From DATLNF01 sp963765815 (GTDB lineage Bacteria > Actinomycetota > Actinomycetes > BP-191): a stretch of DNA of 64,000 nucleotides. Shown one piece after another: positions 53,059 to 63,500 of the stretch. The stretch lies in the NCBI GenBank assembly GCA_963765815.1, contig CAVXXT010000007.1:248001-312000 (forward strand). The letters are read 5' to 3'. A model generated the notes under the pieces. That model did not search any database, had not been told where the DNA came from, and saw only the letters and a list, made by a program, of their open reading frames with translations. Made by a program: the position numbers and the translations under genes. Every line of letters begins with the position of its first letter. The stretch's first letter is position 1.

Positions 53059-54171
53059 TTAGGGGACGGGCGGGGCGGGGGCGGGCGGCGGTGAGGCGAC
53101 GGGCTCGGCGGACGGCGTCGGTACGACGGTGACCGCCGACTCGGCCGGGCGGGTCGGCGCCGCCGTCGGGGCGGGCGCCTTCGCGGGTGCGGCCTTCTTC
53201 GCTGCGGCCTTCTTCGCTGCGGCCTTCTTCGGTGCGGTCTTCTTCGTTGCGGCCTTCTTCGCTGCGGTCCTCTTGGCCGGCGCCTTAGTCGCCGCGGTCT
53301 TCGTCGCTGCCGCCTTCTTAGCCGGCTTCGTCGCCGCCGCCTTGGCCGGCTCGGCAGCCTTCGTGGGCTCGGCCGCCTTCGCCGGCTCGGCAGCCTTCGT
53401 GGGCTCGGCCGCCTTCGCCGGCTCCGCAGGCTTCGCGGCCGCAGCGGTCTTGACCGGAGCGGAGGCCGTAGCCAGCGCCGTCGGCTTCTCGCCCGACGCG
53501 CTGGCCGCGGCAGGCTTGACCGGAGCGGTCGCCGCCGGCGGAGTGAGGGCCGGCTTGTCCGGAGCGGTCGCCTTCGCGGCGGCGACGGCGGGGTCGGCGG
53601 CCTTGATCGCCTTCGACGCCGCGGCCGGCACCGGAGCGGGCTCCGGCGTCACCTGAGCACTCGCGACCCGTGCCTGCTCCTCGGCCGGCTTCGGCGACGG
53701 CAGCGCCGGCGTCGTACGCGAGGCGGCAGCCGCCTTCGCGTCGCGCAGCCGGGCCGGCGACTCGATCAGCGGCGCGAGCGACACGGACAGCTGGGTCACC
53801 GCGGCCTCGAGGTCGTCGAGTCGCCGGTCGTCACCCCGCAGCTGGTCGGCGGCGAGCAGCGCGCCGCCGGCGACCGACAGCAGCACGACGACCATCCCCG
53901 CGCTGGCCAGCAGGGGCACCTGCCGGTTGAGCGCCGGCTCGCCGGAGATCTTGTACCAGCCGACGCCGGCCACGATCGCGGCGAGGACGAGGAAGCCGAC
54001 GCCGGTGTAGAGGCGAGAGCGGCTCGGGACCATGGTGGTGCCTCCGGGATCAGAGCGGGTGGGGCGGGACGAGGGACGCAGGTACGACGCCCCGACGGTG
54101 AGTCCGAGCACGGCGACGATCAGGCCGAAGCAGGCCAGCGCGAACGCGCCGCCGAGGTCGACGGCGCTCAT
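53059..54171 (-). CDS. Membrane protein with histone-H1-like Lys/Ala/Pro tail
   Basis: 370 residues. Three membrane segments lie in the first 115 (FALACFGLIVAVLGLTVGAS, GVGFLVLAAIVAGVGWY, LLASAGMVVVLLSVAGGALL). A short coiled coil (DDRRLDDLEAAVTQLS) follows, then about 230 residues of low-complexity tail: AEPAKAAEP-type repeats, a KKAAATKTAATKAPAKR segment and AAAKKAAAKKAAPAK, ending in Pro. The basic PAKKA repeats resemble H1/HupB tails that bind nucleic acid. ATG 54171 overlaps the livF stop, so it is the last gene of the transporter operon. The function is unknown. Confidence 0.8.
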   Translation of the reverse strand: MSAVDLGGAFALACFGLIVAVLGLTVGASYLRPSSRPTRSDPGGTTMVPSRSRLYTGVGFLVLAAIVAGVGWYKISGEPALNRQVPLLASAGMVVVLLSVAGGALLAADQLRGDDRRLDDLEAAVTQLSVSLAPLIESPARLRDAKAAAASRTTPALPSPKPAEEQARVASAQVTPEPAPVPAAASKAIKAADPAVAAAKATAPDKPALTPPAATAPVKPAAASASGEKPTALATASAPVKTAAAAKPAEPAKAAEPTKAAEPAKAAEPTKAAEPAKAAATKPAKKAAATKTAATKAPAKRTAAKKAATKKTAPKKAAAKKAAAKKAAPAKAPAPTAAPTRPAESAVTVVPTPSAEPVASPPPAPAPPVP

Positions 54172-54914
54172 GTCGCCGCCCGGCCGAGGTAGGCCTCGCG
54201 CAGTCGGCCCTGCATGGTGCGCACCTCGTCGCCGGACGCGGTCGCGACGACCTGGCCCTTCTCGAGGACGTAGGCACGCTCAGCGAGGTCCAGGGCCAGC
54301 ACGTTCTGCTCGACGATGAGGACTGCGACGCCGGAGGTGCGGTTGACCTCGGCGATCAGGTTGAACGCCGTCTCGGTCATGATCGGCGACAGTCCGAGCG
54401 ACGCCTCGTCGACGAGCATCAGCCGCGGCCGCGACATGATCGCGCGCCCGAGCGCGAGCATCTGCTGCTGCCCGCCGGAGAGCGTCCCGGCCTTCTGCTC
54501 GCGCCGCTCGGCGAGGATCGGGAACGTCGTGAACGTCTGGTCGAGAGACTCGGCGATCGCCGCCTTGTCCTTGCTGACGTAGGCGCCGAGCGCGAGGTTC
54601 TCCGACACCGTGAGGTCACGCAGCATGCCGCGGCCCTCCGGCACCATCACGACCCCTCGCGGCACGAGGCTCTCGGGTGGGCGGCCCGTGATGTCGGCGC
54701 CGTCGAGCCGGACGTGACCCGACATCGGCTTGATCAGCCCGGTGATCGTGCGGAGCGTCGTGGTCTTGCCCGCGCCGTTGGAGCCCATCAGTGCGACGAC
54801 CTCCCCCTCGCCCACGGTGAGGGAGACGTCGAAGAGCACCTGCAGCGCGCCGTACCCCGAGCAGAGCGACTCGAGCTCGAGCAGCGGCGGCTTGGCAGCG
54901 GATGACGCACTCAT
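54168..54914 (-). CDS. livF: Branched-chain amino-acid ABC transporter ATPase LivF
   Basis: 248 residues. ABC ATPase: LESLCSGYGALQVLFDVSLT, Walker A in GSNGAGKTTTLRTITG, VPEGRGMLRDLTVSENLALG, signature LSGGQQQMLALGRAIM, Walker B LMLVDEASLGLSP, and the H-loop equivalent VLIVEQNVLALDLAERAYVL. The length and GMLRDLTVSENL segment are LivF-specific. ATG 54914 overlaps the livMG stop by 4 bp. It works with the fused permease/ATPase upstream. Confidence 0.92.
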   Translation of the reverse strand: MSASSAAKPPLLELESLCSGYGALQVLFDVSLTVGEGEVVALMGSNGAGKTTTLRTITGLIKPMSGHVRLDGADITGRPPESLVPRGVVMVPEGRGMLRDLTVSENLALGAYVSKDKAAIAESLDQTFTTFPILAERREQKAGTLSGGQQQMLALGRAIMSRPRLMLVDEASLGLSPIMTETAFNLIAEVNRTSGVAVLIVEQNVLALDLAERAYVLEKGQVVATASGDEVRTMQGRLREAYLGRAAT

Positions 54915-56798
54915 ACGCCGACCTCCCGCAGCGACCCCTTGCCGAGGAACGACTCGATCACCCGCGGCTGCGCGGTCACGACGTCGGGCGCGCCCTCGGC
55001 GATCAGCTCGCCGGACTCCAGGCAGTAGGCGTAGTCGCACACTCGCGCGATCAGCGGCACGTGGTGCTCGATGACGACGAGGGTCAGCCCGAGCTCATCA
55101 CGTAACGCGAGGAACCGGTCTCCCAGTGCGAACGCCTCCTCCGGCGTGAGGCCGGCACTCGCCTCGTCGAGCAGCAGCAGGTCCGGCCCGGCGCTGACCG
55201 CCGCCGCGATCTCGCAGATCCGCATCGTGCCGTAGGGCAGGTCCGCCGAGCGTCTCGTCGGCGAGGTGGTCGAGGCCGAAGAGCTCGAGCGCGAGATCGG
55301 CGCGGCGGCGTACCTCGCGCTCGTCGCGGACGCTGGTGCCGAGGCCGAGGATGCCGGCCGACGACGGGTAGCGGGTGATCCAGTGCTGCGCGAGCAGCAG
55401 GTTCTCGCGCACGGTGTCCGCGCGGATCAGGCCCATGTCCTGGAACGTGCGGGCGATCCCGACCCGGCTGCGCTTCGCCGGGTCGCGTCCGACCAGCTCC
55501 TGCTCGCGGTAGCGGATCGAGCCCTGCACCGGCGCGAGCCCGCTGACGGCGTTGAAGAAGGTCGACTTGCCCGCGCCGTTCGCGCCGATCAGCCCGACGA
55601 TCTCGCCCCGGCGCACCTCGAGCGACACCTCGGCGAGCGCGCGTACTCCGCCGTACTGCACGGTCACGTTGTTGGCGACGAGCAGCGCTCGCACCGGCAG
55701 CCGGCCTGGCAGCCGTCGGGGAACGGTGCGCAGGTCCGACGCATGCACGGCCGACGCGACGGGATCGGTCGAGCGCGGGCGCGGTGACGGGTGCTCGGCC
55801 GGACCGGAGATCAGCCGCTCGATCGCGCTGCGCGCGGCGCGGAGACCGCCGCCGGTGCCCTCGGGGTTGCCGACGATGCTCACGATCAGCAGCGCGGCGA
55901 AGATGATCGGGATCGACGTGGCGACGTCGCCGATGAGCGGCGCGGACGCGCCGGCCGGGATCAGGTTGGGCAGCGCGCGGACGAAGAACGCGCCGAGGCA
56001 GATGCCGACCGGCGAGCCGGCGCCGCCGACAACCACGATCGCGACCAGCAGCAGCGACGCCTGCAGGTTGAACGTGCCGGCGTCGTTGACAGTGCCTTCC
56101 TTGAAGGCGATCAGCGCGCCGCCCAGACCGGCCAGCGCGCCGGAGATGGCATAGGCCAGCAGCTTGGTCGGGCCGGGCCGGATCCCGAAGGCGACCGCCC
56201 GCTGCTCGACATCGCGTACGGCGACGAACGACCGGCCGGCGCGCGTGCCGCCGACGCGCCGCAGCACCAGCACGGTGATCACCAGCAGCACGACGCCGAA
56301 GTAGTAGAGCCGCCGGAAGCCGTGCTGCGCCGGGTCGAAGAACGACGGCGCGGCGAAGTTGAGCGTGTTGTCCTTCACCGCGCTCTGCTGGAACAGGTAG
56401 GCGTCGGCGAAGATCTGGAACGCCAGCGCGGTGATCGCCACCTGCAGGCCGCGGATGCGCAGGCTGGGCAGGCCGATCAGCGTCGACACCGCCGCGGTGA
56501 TGGCCATCGCGCCGAGGAACGCCGCCGGCCACGGGACGCCGCGCCCGCCGATGCCGATCGCGGAGAACGTGCCGACCCCGAGCAGCGCGGCGTGCGCCAG
56601 GGAGAGCTGGCCGGTCGTGCCGACGAGCAGGTCGAGCGCCAGCGCCGCGATCGCGATCGCCAGCGCGGTCACCAGCGTGGAGACCTTGCCCGGCTTGAGC
56701 ATGAGCGGCCCGAGCAGCACGACCGCGGCGACGACCACCCCGAAGACGGCGGGTACGACGGGCGGTCGCGCACGTGGCGCGAAGAGGTCACGCGACAC
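54911..56798 (-). CDS. livM: Fused permease-ATPase LivM-LivG, frameshifted
   Basis: About 628 residues when repaired: a LivM permease (about 10 membrane segments, GTTGQLSLAHAALLGVG, IRGLQVAITALAFQIFADAY) joined to a LivG ATPase (NNVTVQYGGVRALAEVSLEV, Walker A LIGANGAGKSTFFNAVSG, RVGIARTFQDMGLIRADTVR). After LADETLG the frame shifts near 55241-55250; skipping one G restores LGDLPYGTMRICEIA and LLLLDEASAGLTPEEAFALG. One extra base fits the length (1888 nt). The fusion itself has no stop between the domains and looks genuine. It overlaps livF and livH. Confidence 0.88.
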
Positions 56799-57678
56799 CG
56801 GTGGTCCCCAGGATCCCGCGCGGCCGCACCAGCAGCGTGCCGAGGACGAGGACGAGGACGGCCATGCTGGCGTAGCCGTTCTGGCTCGACTCGACGTTGG
56901 ACTGCACCACCGTCTCGACGACGCCGACAGCCAAGCTGCCGACGATCGCGCCCCACACGCTGTCGAGACCACCGATGACAGCACCGGCGAGCGCCCGCAG
57001 CGAGAACTGCGTCTGTGCGAACGGCGTGAGGTTGCCGAAGGCCGGCGCCAGCACCGCGGCCGCGAGACCGGACAGGGCACCGCCGACGCCCCAGGCGAAG
57101 AGGTAGACCGAGTTGACCTTCACGCCGAGCAGGCGCGCGACGGTCGGGTCGCTCGTCGCCGCGCGCGTGGCGAGGCCGAACTTCGTCCGAGTGAGGAACA
57201 GGAACAGCGCGACCGCGACGATCACGGCGAGGACGAACGCGGCGACGCGCGTCGCGGGCAGCGGAGCGTCGAGGAAGTGGAACACGTGGTTGCCGACCGG
57301 CGACGGCGCGGAGACCGGGTCCGAGCCGTACATCTTCAGCTCGAGCAGCGCGAGCAGCAGCGCGACGCCGAGCGTTGCGATCAGGCCGTCGAGCGGCGGC
57401 CGGCGTACCAGCGGTCGCATGATGAGCCGCTCGACGGCGACGCCGAGCAGCCCGCCGAGCGCGACGGCGATGAGTCCGGCCGCCAGCGCCGACGGGTGGT
57501 AGCCGAACAGGCCTTCGGTCCGCCAGTGCAGCGATGCGAAGAGGCCGAACGCGCCGATCTCGCCCATGGCGATCGACAGCGTCTTGGTACCGGAGTAGAT
57601 GAGGACGACGGCGACCGCGATCAGCGAGTACGCCGCCCCGACCGCGAGCCCGGTGACGACCTGAGAGATCAGCTCCAC
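56788..57678 (-). CDS. livH: Branched-chain amino-acid ABC transporter permease LivH
   Basis: 296 residues, about 8 membrane segments. VELISQVVTGLAVGAAYSLI at the start and YSGTKTLSIAMGEIGAFGLF are the LivH N-terminal signature. ERLIMRPLVRRPPLDGLIAT follows, then DPTVARLLGVKVNSVYLFAW (EAA-like coupling loop) and AGAVIGGLDSVWGAIVGSLA. GTG 57678 lies 2 bp past the binding-protein stop, and its own stop overlaps the livM start. It forms the membrane channel with the LivM half of the fused protein. Confidence 0.92.
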   Translation of the reverse strand: MELISQVVTGLAVGAAYSLIAVAVVLIYSGTKTLSIAMGEIGAFGLFASLHWRTEGLFGYHPSALAAGLIAVALGGLLGVAVERLIMRPLVRRPPLDGLIATLGVALLLALLELKMYGSDPVSAPSPVGNHVFHFLDAPLPATRVAAFVLAVIVAVALFLFLTRTKFGLATRAATSDPTVARLLGVKVNSVYLFAWGVGGALSGLAAAVLAPAFGNLTPFAQTQFSLRALAGAVIGGLDSVWGAIVGSLAVGVVETVVQSNVESSQNGYASMAVLVLVLGTLLVRPRGILGTTGVA

Positions 57679-57680
57679 CG

Positions 57681-59159
57681 CTAGTAGCCGGACCGGTAGT
57701 CGGCCTCGCCGGTCCACGCCAGGCCCTGCTCCTTGAACGTGATCACCTGGTTGGCGCCGATGCGCACCCCGGCGCCGAACCGCAGCGGCGACCAGAGCAT
57801 CGGCGTCCCGTCGACGACGCTGGTGGCGCCGGTCTGCAGAGACTGCATGGCCGCGCGGAAGTTGTTCTGGCCAAGGTCGAGGCCGACGTTCTTCAGCGCG
57901 TTGGCGATGATCTGGCCGATGCCCCAGCCGGGGATGCCGAGGTCCTCCGGGGGGTCGGAGTAGATCGACCGGTAGGCGCTCTGGTACGTCGCCGTGCGCG
58001 GGTCGCTCAGCGCCGGCCACGGGCTGAAGGCGCGCGCGCCGCGAAGCGACTGGTTGGCGCCCTTGCCGTACACGATGTCGAAGTTCCAGGAGATGGAGTT
58101 GGCGAACCACGTCGGGTGGTAGCCGATCGCCTGCGCCTGGTTGGTCAGCTTCGCCGCCGGGATGGGCGCCATGTAGAGCCAGGTCGCCGTCGCGCCGGAG
58201 TTCTGCGCCGACGCGGCCTGCGCCGAGAAGTCGTTGCCGTTGCCGTCGACCTGCGTCTCGTAGACGACGTTCAGCCCGACCTTCTTCGCCTCCGCCTTGA
58301 ACGCCTCGACACCGGGCTTGAGGGTGTTGTCGGTCTCGTAGATGACCGCGGCCTTCTCGACCTTCAGCACCCGCTTGAAGTAGTCGGCGATCATCGTGCC
58401 CTGCTCGTCGTGGTCGATGGTCAGGCCGAAGGTCCACTTCTGCGACGACGGCAGGTTGACCGGGGTCTGCACCTCGAGGTTCGGGATGCCGCGGTCGTCG
58501 AGGAACTTGCCGATCGCCTGCTGGACGCCGAGCCGGTCGAGCGCGACGACCGCGAAGTTGCCGTCGTCGATCGCCTGCTGCGCGACCTCGCGCGCGACCT
58601 GCTCGTTCGACGTCGTGTCGTAGACCGTCACCTGCACGTTGCGGCCGGCGATGCCGCCCTTGGTCTTCAGGTACTCCCAGTAGGCGCGGATGCCCTGCTC
58701 GACCTGCGGCGGCACCGGCGCGGCTCCGGTCTTCGGGATCAGGTAGGCGAGCTTGACGGTGCTCGCCGTGATCCCGGTCTTGCGGCCCGGGTCGACCGTC
58801 GACGGCTGGGTCGTCCCCGAGGTCGGGCGCGGACCGGCGGTCGCGCCGGGACGAGCGCTCGCGGTCGACGCGGGACCTGACGTCGGGCGCGGACCGCTCG
58901 TCGGCATGCCGGGGATGACCACACCTCCGGTGGTCGGGACGCCGCCGAGCGGCGGAGCGGTCGGTCCGGTGTCGATGACCTCACCGGTGGTGTTGTCGAC
59001 GACGAGTCCGTCGCCGACGGCGACCGGCTCGCCCGCGGCGCCCGGCTCGGGCCGCTCGAAGCGCGCGGCGCACGCCGTCGAGGCGAGCATGGTGGTGATC
59101 GCGGCGACCACCGCGAGCCGCCCGCGAAGCACGCCGCGGCGGCGAAGCGACCTGGACAT
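57681..59159 (-). CDS. livJ: ABC transporter substrate-binding lipoprotein (LivJ/peripla_BP_6 type)
   Basis: 492 residues. Lipobox LASTAC near residue 25 is followed by a Pro/Thr/Gly-rich linker of about 90 residues (TGPTAPPLGGVPTTGGVVIP), then the peripla_BP_6 fold: STVKLAYLIPKTGAAPVPPQ, WEYLKTKGGIAGRNVQVTVY and YFKRVLKVEKAAVIYETDNT. It is longer than classic LivJ because of the linker. The ligand may be branched-chain amino acids, urea or an amide, since the family is broad. It is the first gene of the operon livJ-livH-livMG-livF. Confidence 0.9.
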   Translation of the reverse strand: MSRSLRRRGVLRGRLAVVAAITTMLASTACAARFERPEPGAAGEPVAVGDGLVVDNTTGEVIDTGPTAPPLGGVPTTGGVVIPGMPTSGPRPTSGPASTASARPGATAGPRPTSGTTQPSTVDPGRKTGITASTVKLAYLIPKTGAAPVPPQVEQGIRAYWEYLKTKGGIAGRNVQVTVYDTTSNEQVAREVAQQAIDDGNFAVVALDRLGVQQAIGKFLDDRGIPNLEVQTPVNLPSSQKWTFGLTIDHDEQGTMIADYFKRVLKVEKAAVIYETDNTLKPGVEAFKAEAKKVGLNVVYETQVDGNGNDFSAQAASAQNSGATATWLYMAPIPAAKLTNQAQAIGYHPTWFANSISWNFDIVYGKGANQSLRGARAFSPWPALSDPRTATYQSAYRSIYSDPPEDLGIPGWGIGQIIANALKNVGLDLGQNNFRAAMQSLQTGATSVVDGTPMLWSPLRFGAGVRIGANQVITFKEQGLAWTGEADYRSGY

Positions 59160-59268
59160 GACGTCCCCCTCGAGCTGCTGGGTGCGCGAGCGGCGTACGC
59201 CGTCGTTGCAGCGCGGAGTCTATGGCGCCGAGACGCGACGAGGGACACCCAGCGCTCAGACACTTCGG

Positions 59269-59318
59269 CAGGTGTGAGCACAAGCGTGCGGCGGTGAGGT
59301 TCCGTGCGCTCACACCTG
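59269..59318. promoter_or_regulatory. Inverted repeat in the livJ upstream region
   Basis: CAGGTGTGAGC (59269-59279) pairs with GCTCACACCTG (59308-59318), 28 bp apart, between the divergent livJ and DUF2530 genes. It could be an operator for a regulator of either gene. Confidence 0.35.
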
Positions 59319-59361
59319 TGCGAGGGGCACCGGCCGGCCAGCGCGAGGTAGCGTGCGGCGG

Positions 59362-59643
59362 GTGAGCCGACGTCCCGACCCGCCGCCGCTGAAGACGAAC
59401 GACGTGCGCACGGTCGCGGTCGGCACGGCGGCCTTCGCGCTCACGTTCCTGGCGCTGCTGCCGTTCTACGGCCGGCTCGAGGACGACGGCCGACTGTGGC
59501 TGTACTGGATGTGCGTGTGCGGCATGGCGCTCGGCGGTGTCGGCGCCTACTACTGCAAGCGGCGGGAGCGCGCGATCGCCCGCGACGCCGCGCTCGACGC
59601 GGCCGCGCTCGACGCCGCGAGCGGTGACGTCACTCGACCGTGA
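59362..59643 (+). CDS. DUF2530 membrane protein
   Basis: 93 residues from GTG 59362. PDPPPLKTNDVRTVAVGTAA is the family start, with two membrane segments (about 17-37 and 46-66) and CVCGMALGGVGAYYCKRRER near the end of the second. The function is unknown. Its 3' end overlaps the convergent chitosanase by 14 bp. Confidence 0.75.
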   Translation: MSRRPDPPPLKTNDVRTVAVGTAAFALTFLALLPFYGRLEDDGRLWLYWMCVCGMALGGVGAYYCKRRERAIARDAALDAAALDAASGDVTRP

Positions 59644-60521
59644 AGTCGTCGCCGTAGACCGAGAAGCTCATCGGCCCGTGCAGGTCGACGTGGCCCGTCG
59701 CGACCAGGCGACGCATGCACTCCACCCGGTCGACCGAGTCACGCCAAGCCGCAGCCGTCTCCCGGTTGGCGGGGTTGCGCAGATCCGCGATCCGCACGTC
59801 GAAGAACGCCGCGAGCCAGCGTGCCTCGCCGGCGGCTGACGGCAGGCCGACCTTCGCCGTCGTGCGCGCGATGAGTGCCGGCAGACCGTCCGGGTCGTCG
59901 CCGGGGCCGTGCTGGATCGCGGTGTCGAAGAGCTGCGCCCGCGCGATCGCGGAGCGCAGGCCCAGCTCGTCCGCCGCCGTCATCGCCGGTCGGTAGTAGT
60001 CGCGGTCGACGATCTCGTCCTGCGCCGCGCGGAACGCGGCGTCGCGCGCTGCCTGCTTCCAGGCTGCGACGTACTGCGCCGCCGGCAGGCCGGTCGTGTC
60101 GTCGCTCGAGTCACGGCAGAGCTGGTCGAGCTCCGGGAGGAACCGGGCCAGCGGGTTGCCGGGAACGGCGGTCGTGTACACGTCGATGACGGCGAAGGCG
60201 TCGCAGGTGGCCGTCGTGAAACCAGCGCGACCCGCAGTGACCCCGCGGCCGTCGCCGAGGTCCTCGGCGTAGTCGTAGCTGATCTCCGTGGTGCTGTTCT
60301 CGAACGTGCTGATCAGTTGGTCGGCGTGCCGTCGCTGCTCCGCGTCGAGCCACCCGGCGGGTCCCGAACGGGACGGCGGCCGGAGCTGTCGCCGCAAGGG
60401 ACGCCTCCGGCGAGGGCGAGGCGGAGACGGCGGCGCGGGCAGCCACGTCGACGGCTCCGTCGCCTCCGCATCCGGAGGCAGCAACCAGAGCGAGCGCGAC
60501 GACGACGTGGCGGATCTTCAC
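59630..60521 (-). CDS. GH46 chitosanase lipoprotein, frameshifted
   Basis: About 296 residues when repaired. GTG 60521 with GAAGGGGG upstream gives a signal with lipobox (LALVAASGC), then a Ser/Ala-rich linker. At 60358-60371 the frame shifts: PAAVPFG continues as PAGWLDAEQRRHADQLI; one extra G in a GGG run fits the length. The GH46 domain is intact: the catalytic Glu in STFENSTTEISYDYAEDLGD, the catalytic Asp in GDGRGVTAGRAGF, and PGNPLARFLPELDQL. It hydrolyses chitosan, with lipid anchoring at the cell surface. It is convergent with DUF2530. Confidence 0.82.
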
Positions 60522-60582
60522 GGGCCCCCCTTCGATCGAGCGGAGAGTCTCACGAAGAACGTCGGCCCGCGCAGAGGAGCGG

Positions 60583-63500
60583 TCAGTCGAGATCGCTCTC
60601 GGCGAGCAGCGATGCCCGGTCCTTCGCGTCGGCGCGCAGCAGCGCCTCCACCAGGTGCCGGTCGCCCCACCGTCGCGCCGACCAGGCGAGCGCCCGGGCG
60701 AGGTTGCCCAGCTCGTCCTCCGCGTCGACGTGCAGCGCGTCCCCGACGACCCGCCATGGGACCCGCACCGCGGTCCCGCCGACGTCCGCGCAGTGCAGCG
60801 GAGCGTGCACGGCGTACGACGTCGGCGTGGCGTCCCACGACCCGGGCAGGGCGGTCGGGTCGACCCTCGCCTCACGGTCGGCGGTCGACAGCACCCCGCC
60901 GTCGACGACCTCGCTCGCCAGCTCGACGTCGAGCAGATCGGCGACGGTCGCTGCGTCCGTGACCCGGCTCGGCACGACCGCGACCGGCCCGAGCAGCGGC
61001 GCGAGGTCGGGCGCGTCCATCACGGCCGCGTCGGCGCGCGGGACGGCCGTGAGCGCGCCAGCGACGAGAGCGCACACCTCCTCGGGCACCTCGGGCAGGC
61101 CGACGACGTCAGCGCGCGCCGCAAGGTCGGCGTACGCCGCCGCGACGTCGCGTCGCGTCATCGACGGACCCGAGGCGGCGAGTCGCCGCAGCGTCTCCGC
61201 GAGCTGGTCGCGGTCGAGGCCGCCGACGTGCCGGAGCACGCCGAGCTGCGCGAGCAGGGTCTCCGCGGCCGGCGGGAGACTCGCCGCGGACGGGTAGAGC
61301 GCGAGCAGAGCCGGATCAGCGTCGGCTGCGGCCACCCGGTCGGGACGGTGCAGCCGGCCCTCGGCGTCGGGCACGCACTCGTGCCGGCGCAGCCACCACG
61401 ACGTGTACGACGGCAGCAGCACGCGTGCGGCGTCGCGCACGGCGACGACCGGCTCGGTGCAGACCCGCAGGTGCACGTCGCCGAGCTCGGCCAGCGCGGC
61501 TGACCAGGCCGCGGCGTCGGACCGGACCAGCTCGAGGTCGCGCACCGCCTCGACGTGCGACAGCACCCAGGGGCCGTCGCCGTCGGGCAGCGCCGCGACG
61601 AGATCAGGCAGCCACGCCTCCGACTCGTCGAGGTAGGTCGCCAACCCGTCCGGCACCACCACGACGTCGTCCTCGGACGCCGTCGCGAACGTACGCAGCA
61701 CGCCCACCGCGACGACGGCGTCAGGACCGTGCCGGCGTACGACGTCGTGGTCGACGACGCCGAGCGGGCCGGCCGGGTCGACCAGACCGACGAGACGGCC
61801 ACCGTGCTCCGCCGGCAGGACCAGCTCTCCGGCCGGCCGCAGCTCGCCGGTCGTGTCGGGCAGCGGCAGCTCGGCCAGCCAGGTGCGCTCGACGGAGTCG
61901 GCGACCCGGGCGACGAGGGACAGCACAGCGTCGGCGAGGGCGACGAGGTCGTCGCCGTCGTCCAGCGCCGACTCGACGAGCATGCGCAGCCGCGGGTCGT
62001 CGAGGAACGCGGCCGGATCGGCGTCGCGCGCTCCGAGCGCGCGCAGCAGCTCGACGGCCTCGGGCCGGCGCGCGACGTCCGGGTGCAGCCGACGCACCTC
62101 GAGCCCGGCGGCTTCGACCGCCTCGTCGACGTCGTCGTCGCCCGGCAGCAGCAGGTCGCGCGCCCCGACGACGACGCTGCCGTCGGCGAGCGGCAGGGGC
62201 AGCGCGCGGAGCGCGTCGCGGTCGGGTGCGGTGGCCAGCGCCGCGACGACGTCGCCCCACCAGGCGGGCGGCGCGTCGACCGCGCCGAGCAGGTCGACGA
62301 CGTCGGCGGTGTCGAGCAGCCGGGTGCCGAGAGACACCAGCGCGGCCTGCCGCCGGCCACCCGCGACGTGCGAAGGGTCGATCAGCCGTGGCAGGTGCGG
62401 CGCGAGCAGGGAGGTCATGACCACGGAGGCAGCGCCCAGGTCGAGCACCTGCGCCTCGTCGGGTCGAAGCCGAAGGTCGGCGTCGGCGGCGGAGCCGAGG
62501 AAGCGCGTCCGCGGGAGCAGCTCGCCCAGCCGCTCGCGCAGCCCCAGGTCGACCGGACCGGCTGGCAGCGACCCGGGCAGCAGGTCGACCACGTCCGGAC
62601 CAGCGGTCAGGTCGGCGAGGAAGTCGGCGTAGGCCCGCGCGGCGTGGCCGACGACCGCGTCCGTCACCGACGACGCGACGACGTGCCGGCGCCCGATGTC
62701 GAGCGGCAGGGAGGCAGACAGCAGCAGCGGCACGTCGACGACGTCGTCGAGCGGCTGCGGCGCGCGCAGCCGGCGATCGCCGTCGTACGGCACGACCCGC
62801 CCCTCGACGACCTGACCGGCCCAGGTGACCGACCACCCGGGCCGCTCCCGCTCCTCCGTCGGCCGCTCGGCGAGGAGGTCGGCGTCGAGGACACCGCTCG
62901 TGCTCCGCACCCGCCACGACGTCGTCACGCCGGTGTCGTCGATCTCGACGTCGCCGCCGTCGCGTCGCGCGAGCACCCGTCGCGTGGCGACGTCGCCGTC
63001 GACCGTGAGCTCGTCGAGGCCGCCGAGGAAGAGCAGCACCAGCGGGTCGAGCCCGTCGAGCAGCTCGGTGACCTTCTCGACCGCCGACGTGTCGCGCAGC
63101 GGCAGCCGGACGACCGTCGCCGCGCCGCCGTCGAGCAGCCGGCGTACGACGGGGTCGGTGTCGTCGGCCGGCCACGGCAGGCGCATGACCGGGACCGCTC
63201 CGTCGCGACGGCCGAGCTCCGCGGCCACCTCCGGCACCGTGGCGAGCAGCTCGGCAGCGCGCTCGCGCGACCACTGCACCCCGCCGGTCGACGCGTGCAC
63301 CGACGGCCGATCCGACACGGACAGGACCGCAGCGAAGCCCACGCCGTACCGACCGACGTCGTCGGCGCCCTTGGTCGACACCCGGCGGTGCGACAGCGCC
63401 TCGACGCCGGCCGCGTCGAGCGGCGCGCCGGGGTTGGCGGCGTACAGGACGTCACCGGCGAGGTGCAGGTGCAGGCGCCCCGGTACGCCGGTGCGGCGGG

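Noticed and set aside
53129..53656. Plus-strand frame with repeated AAFFAAAFF-type hydrophobic units
   Set aside because: It is the antisense shadow of the Lys/Ala/Pro repeat tail of the minus-strand membrane protein; codon usage favours the minus strand.
59269..59318. Member of the long-hairpin terminator family
   Set aside because: The arms are only 11 bp, and it lies between divergent starts, not after a stop; better read as an operator candidate.
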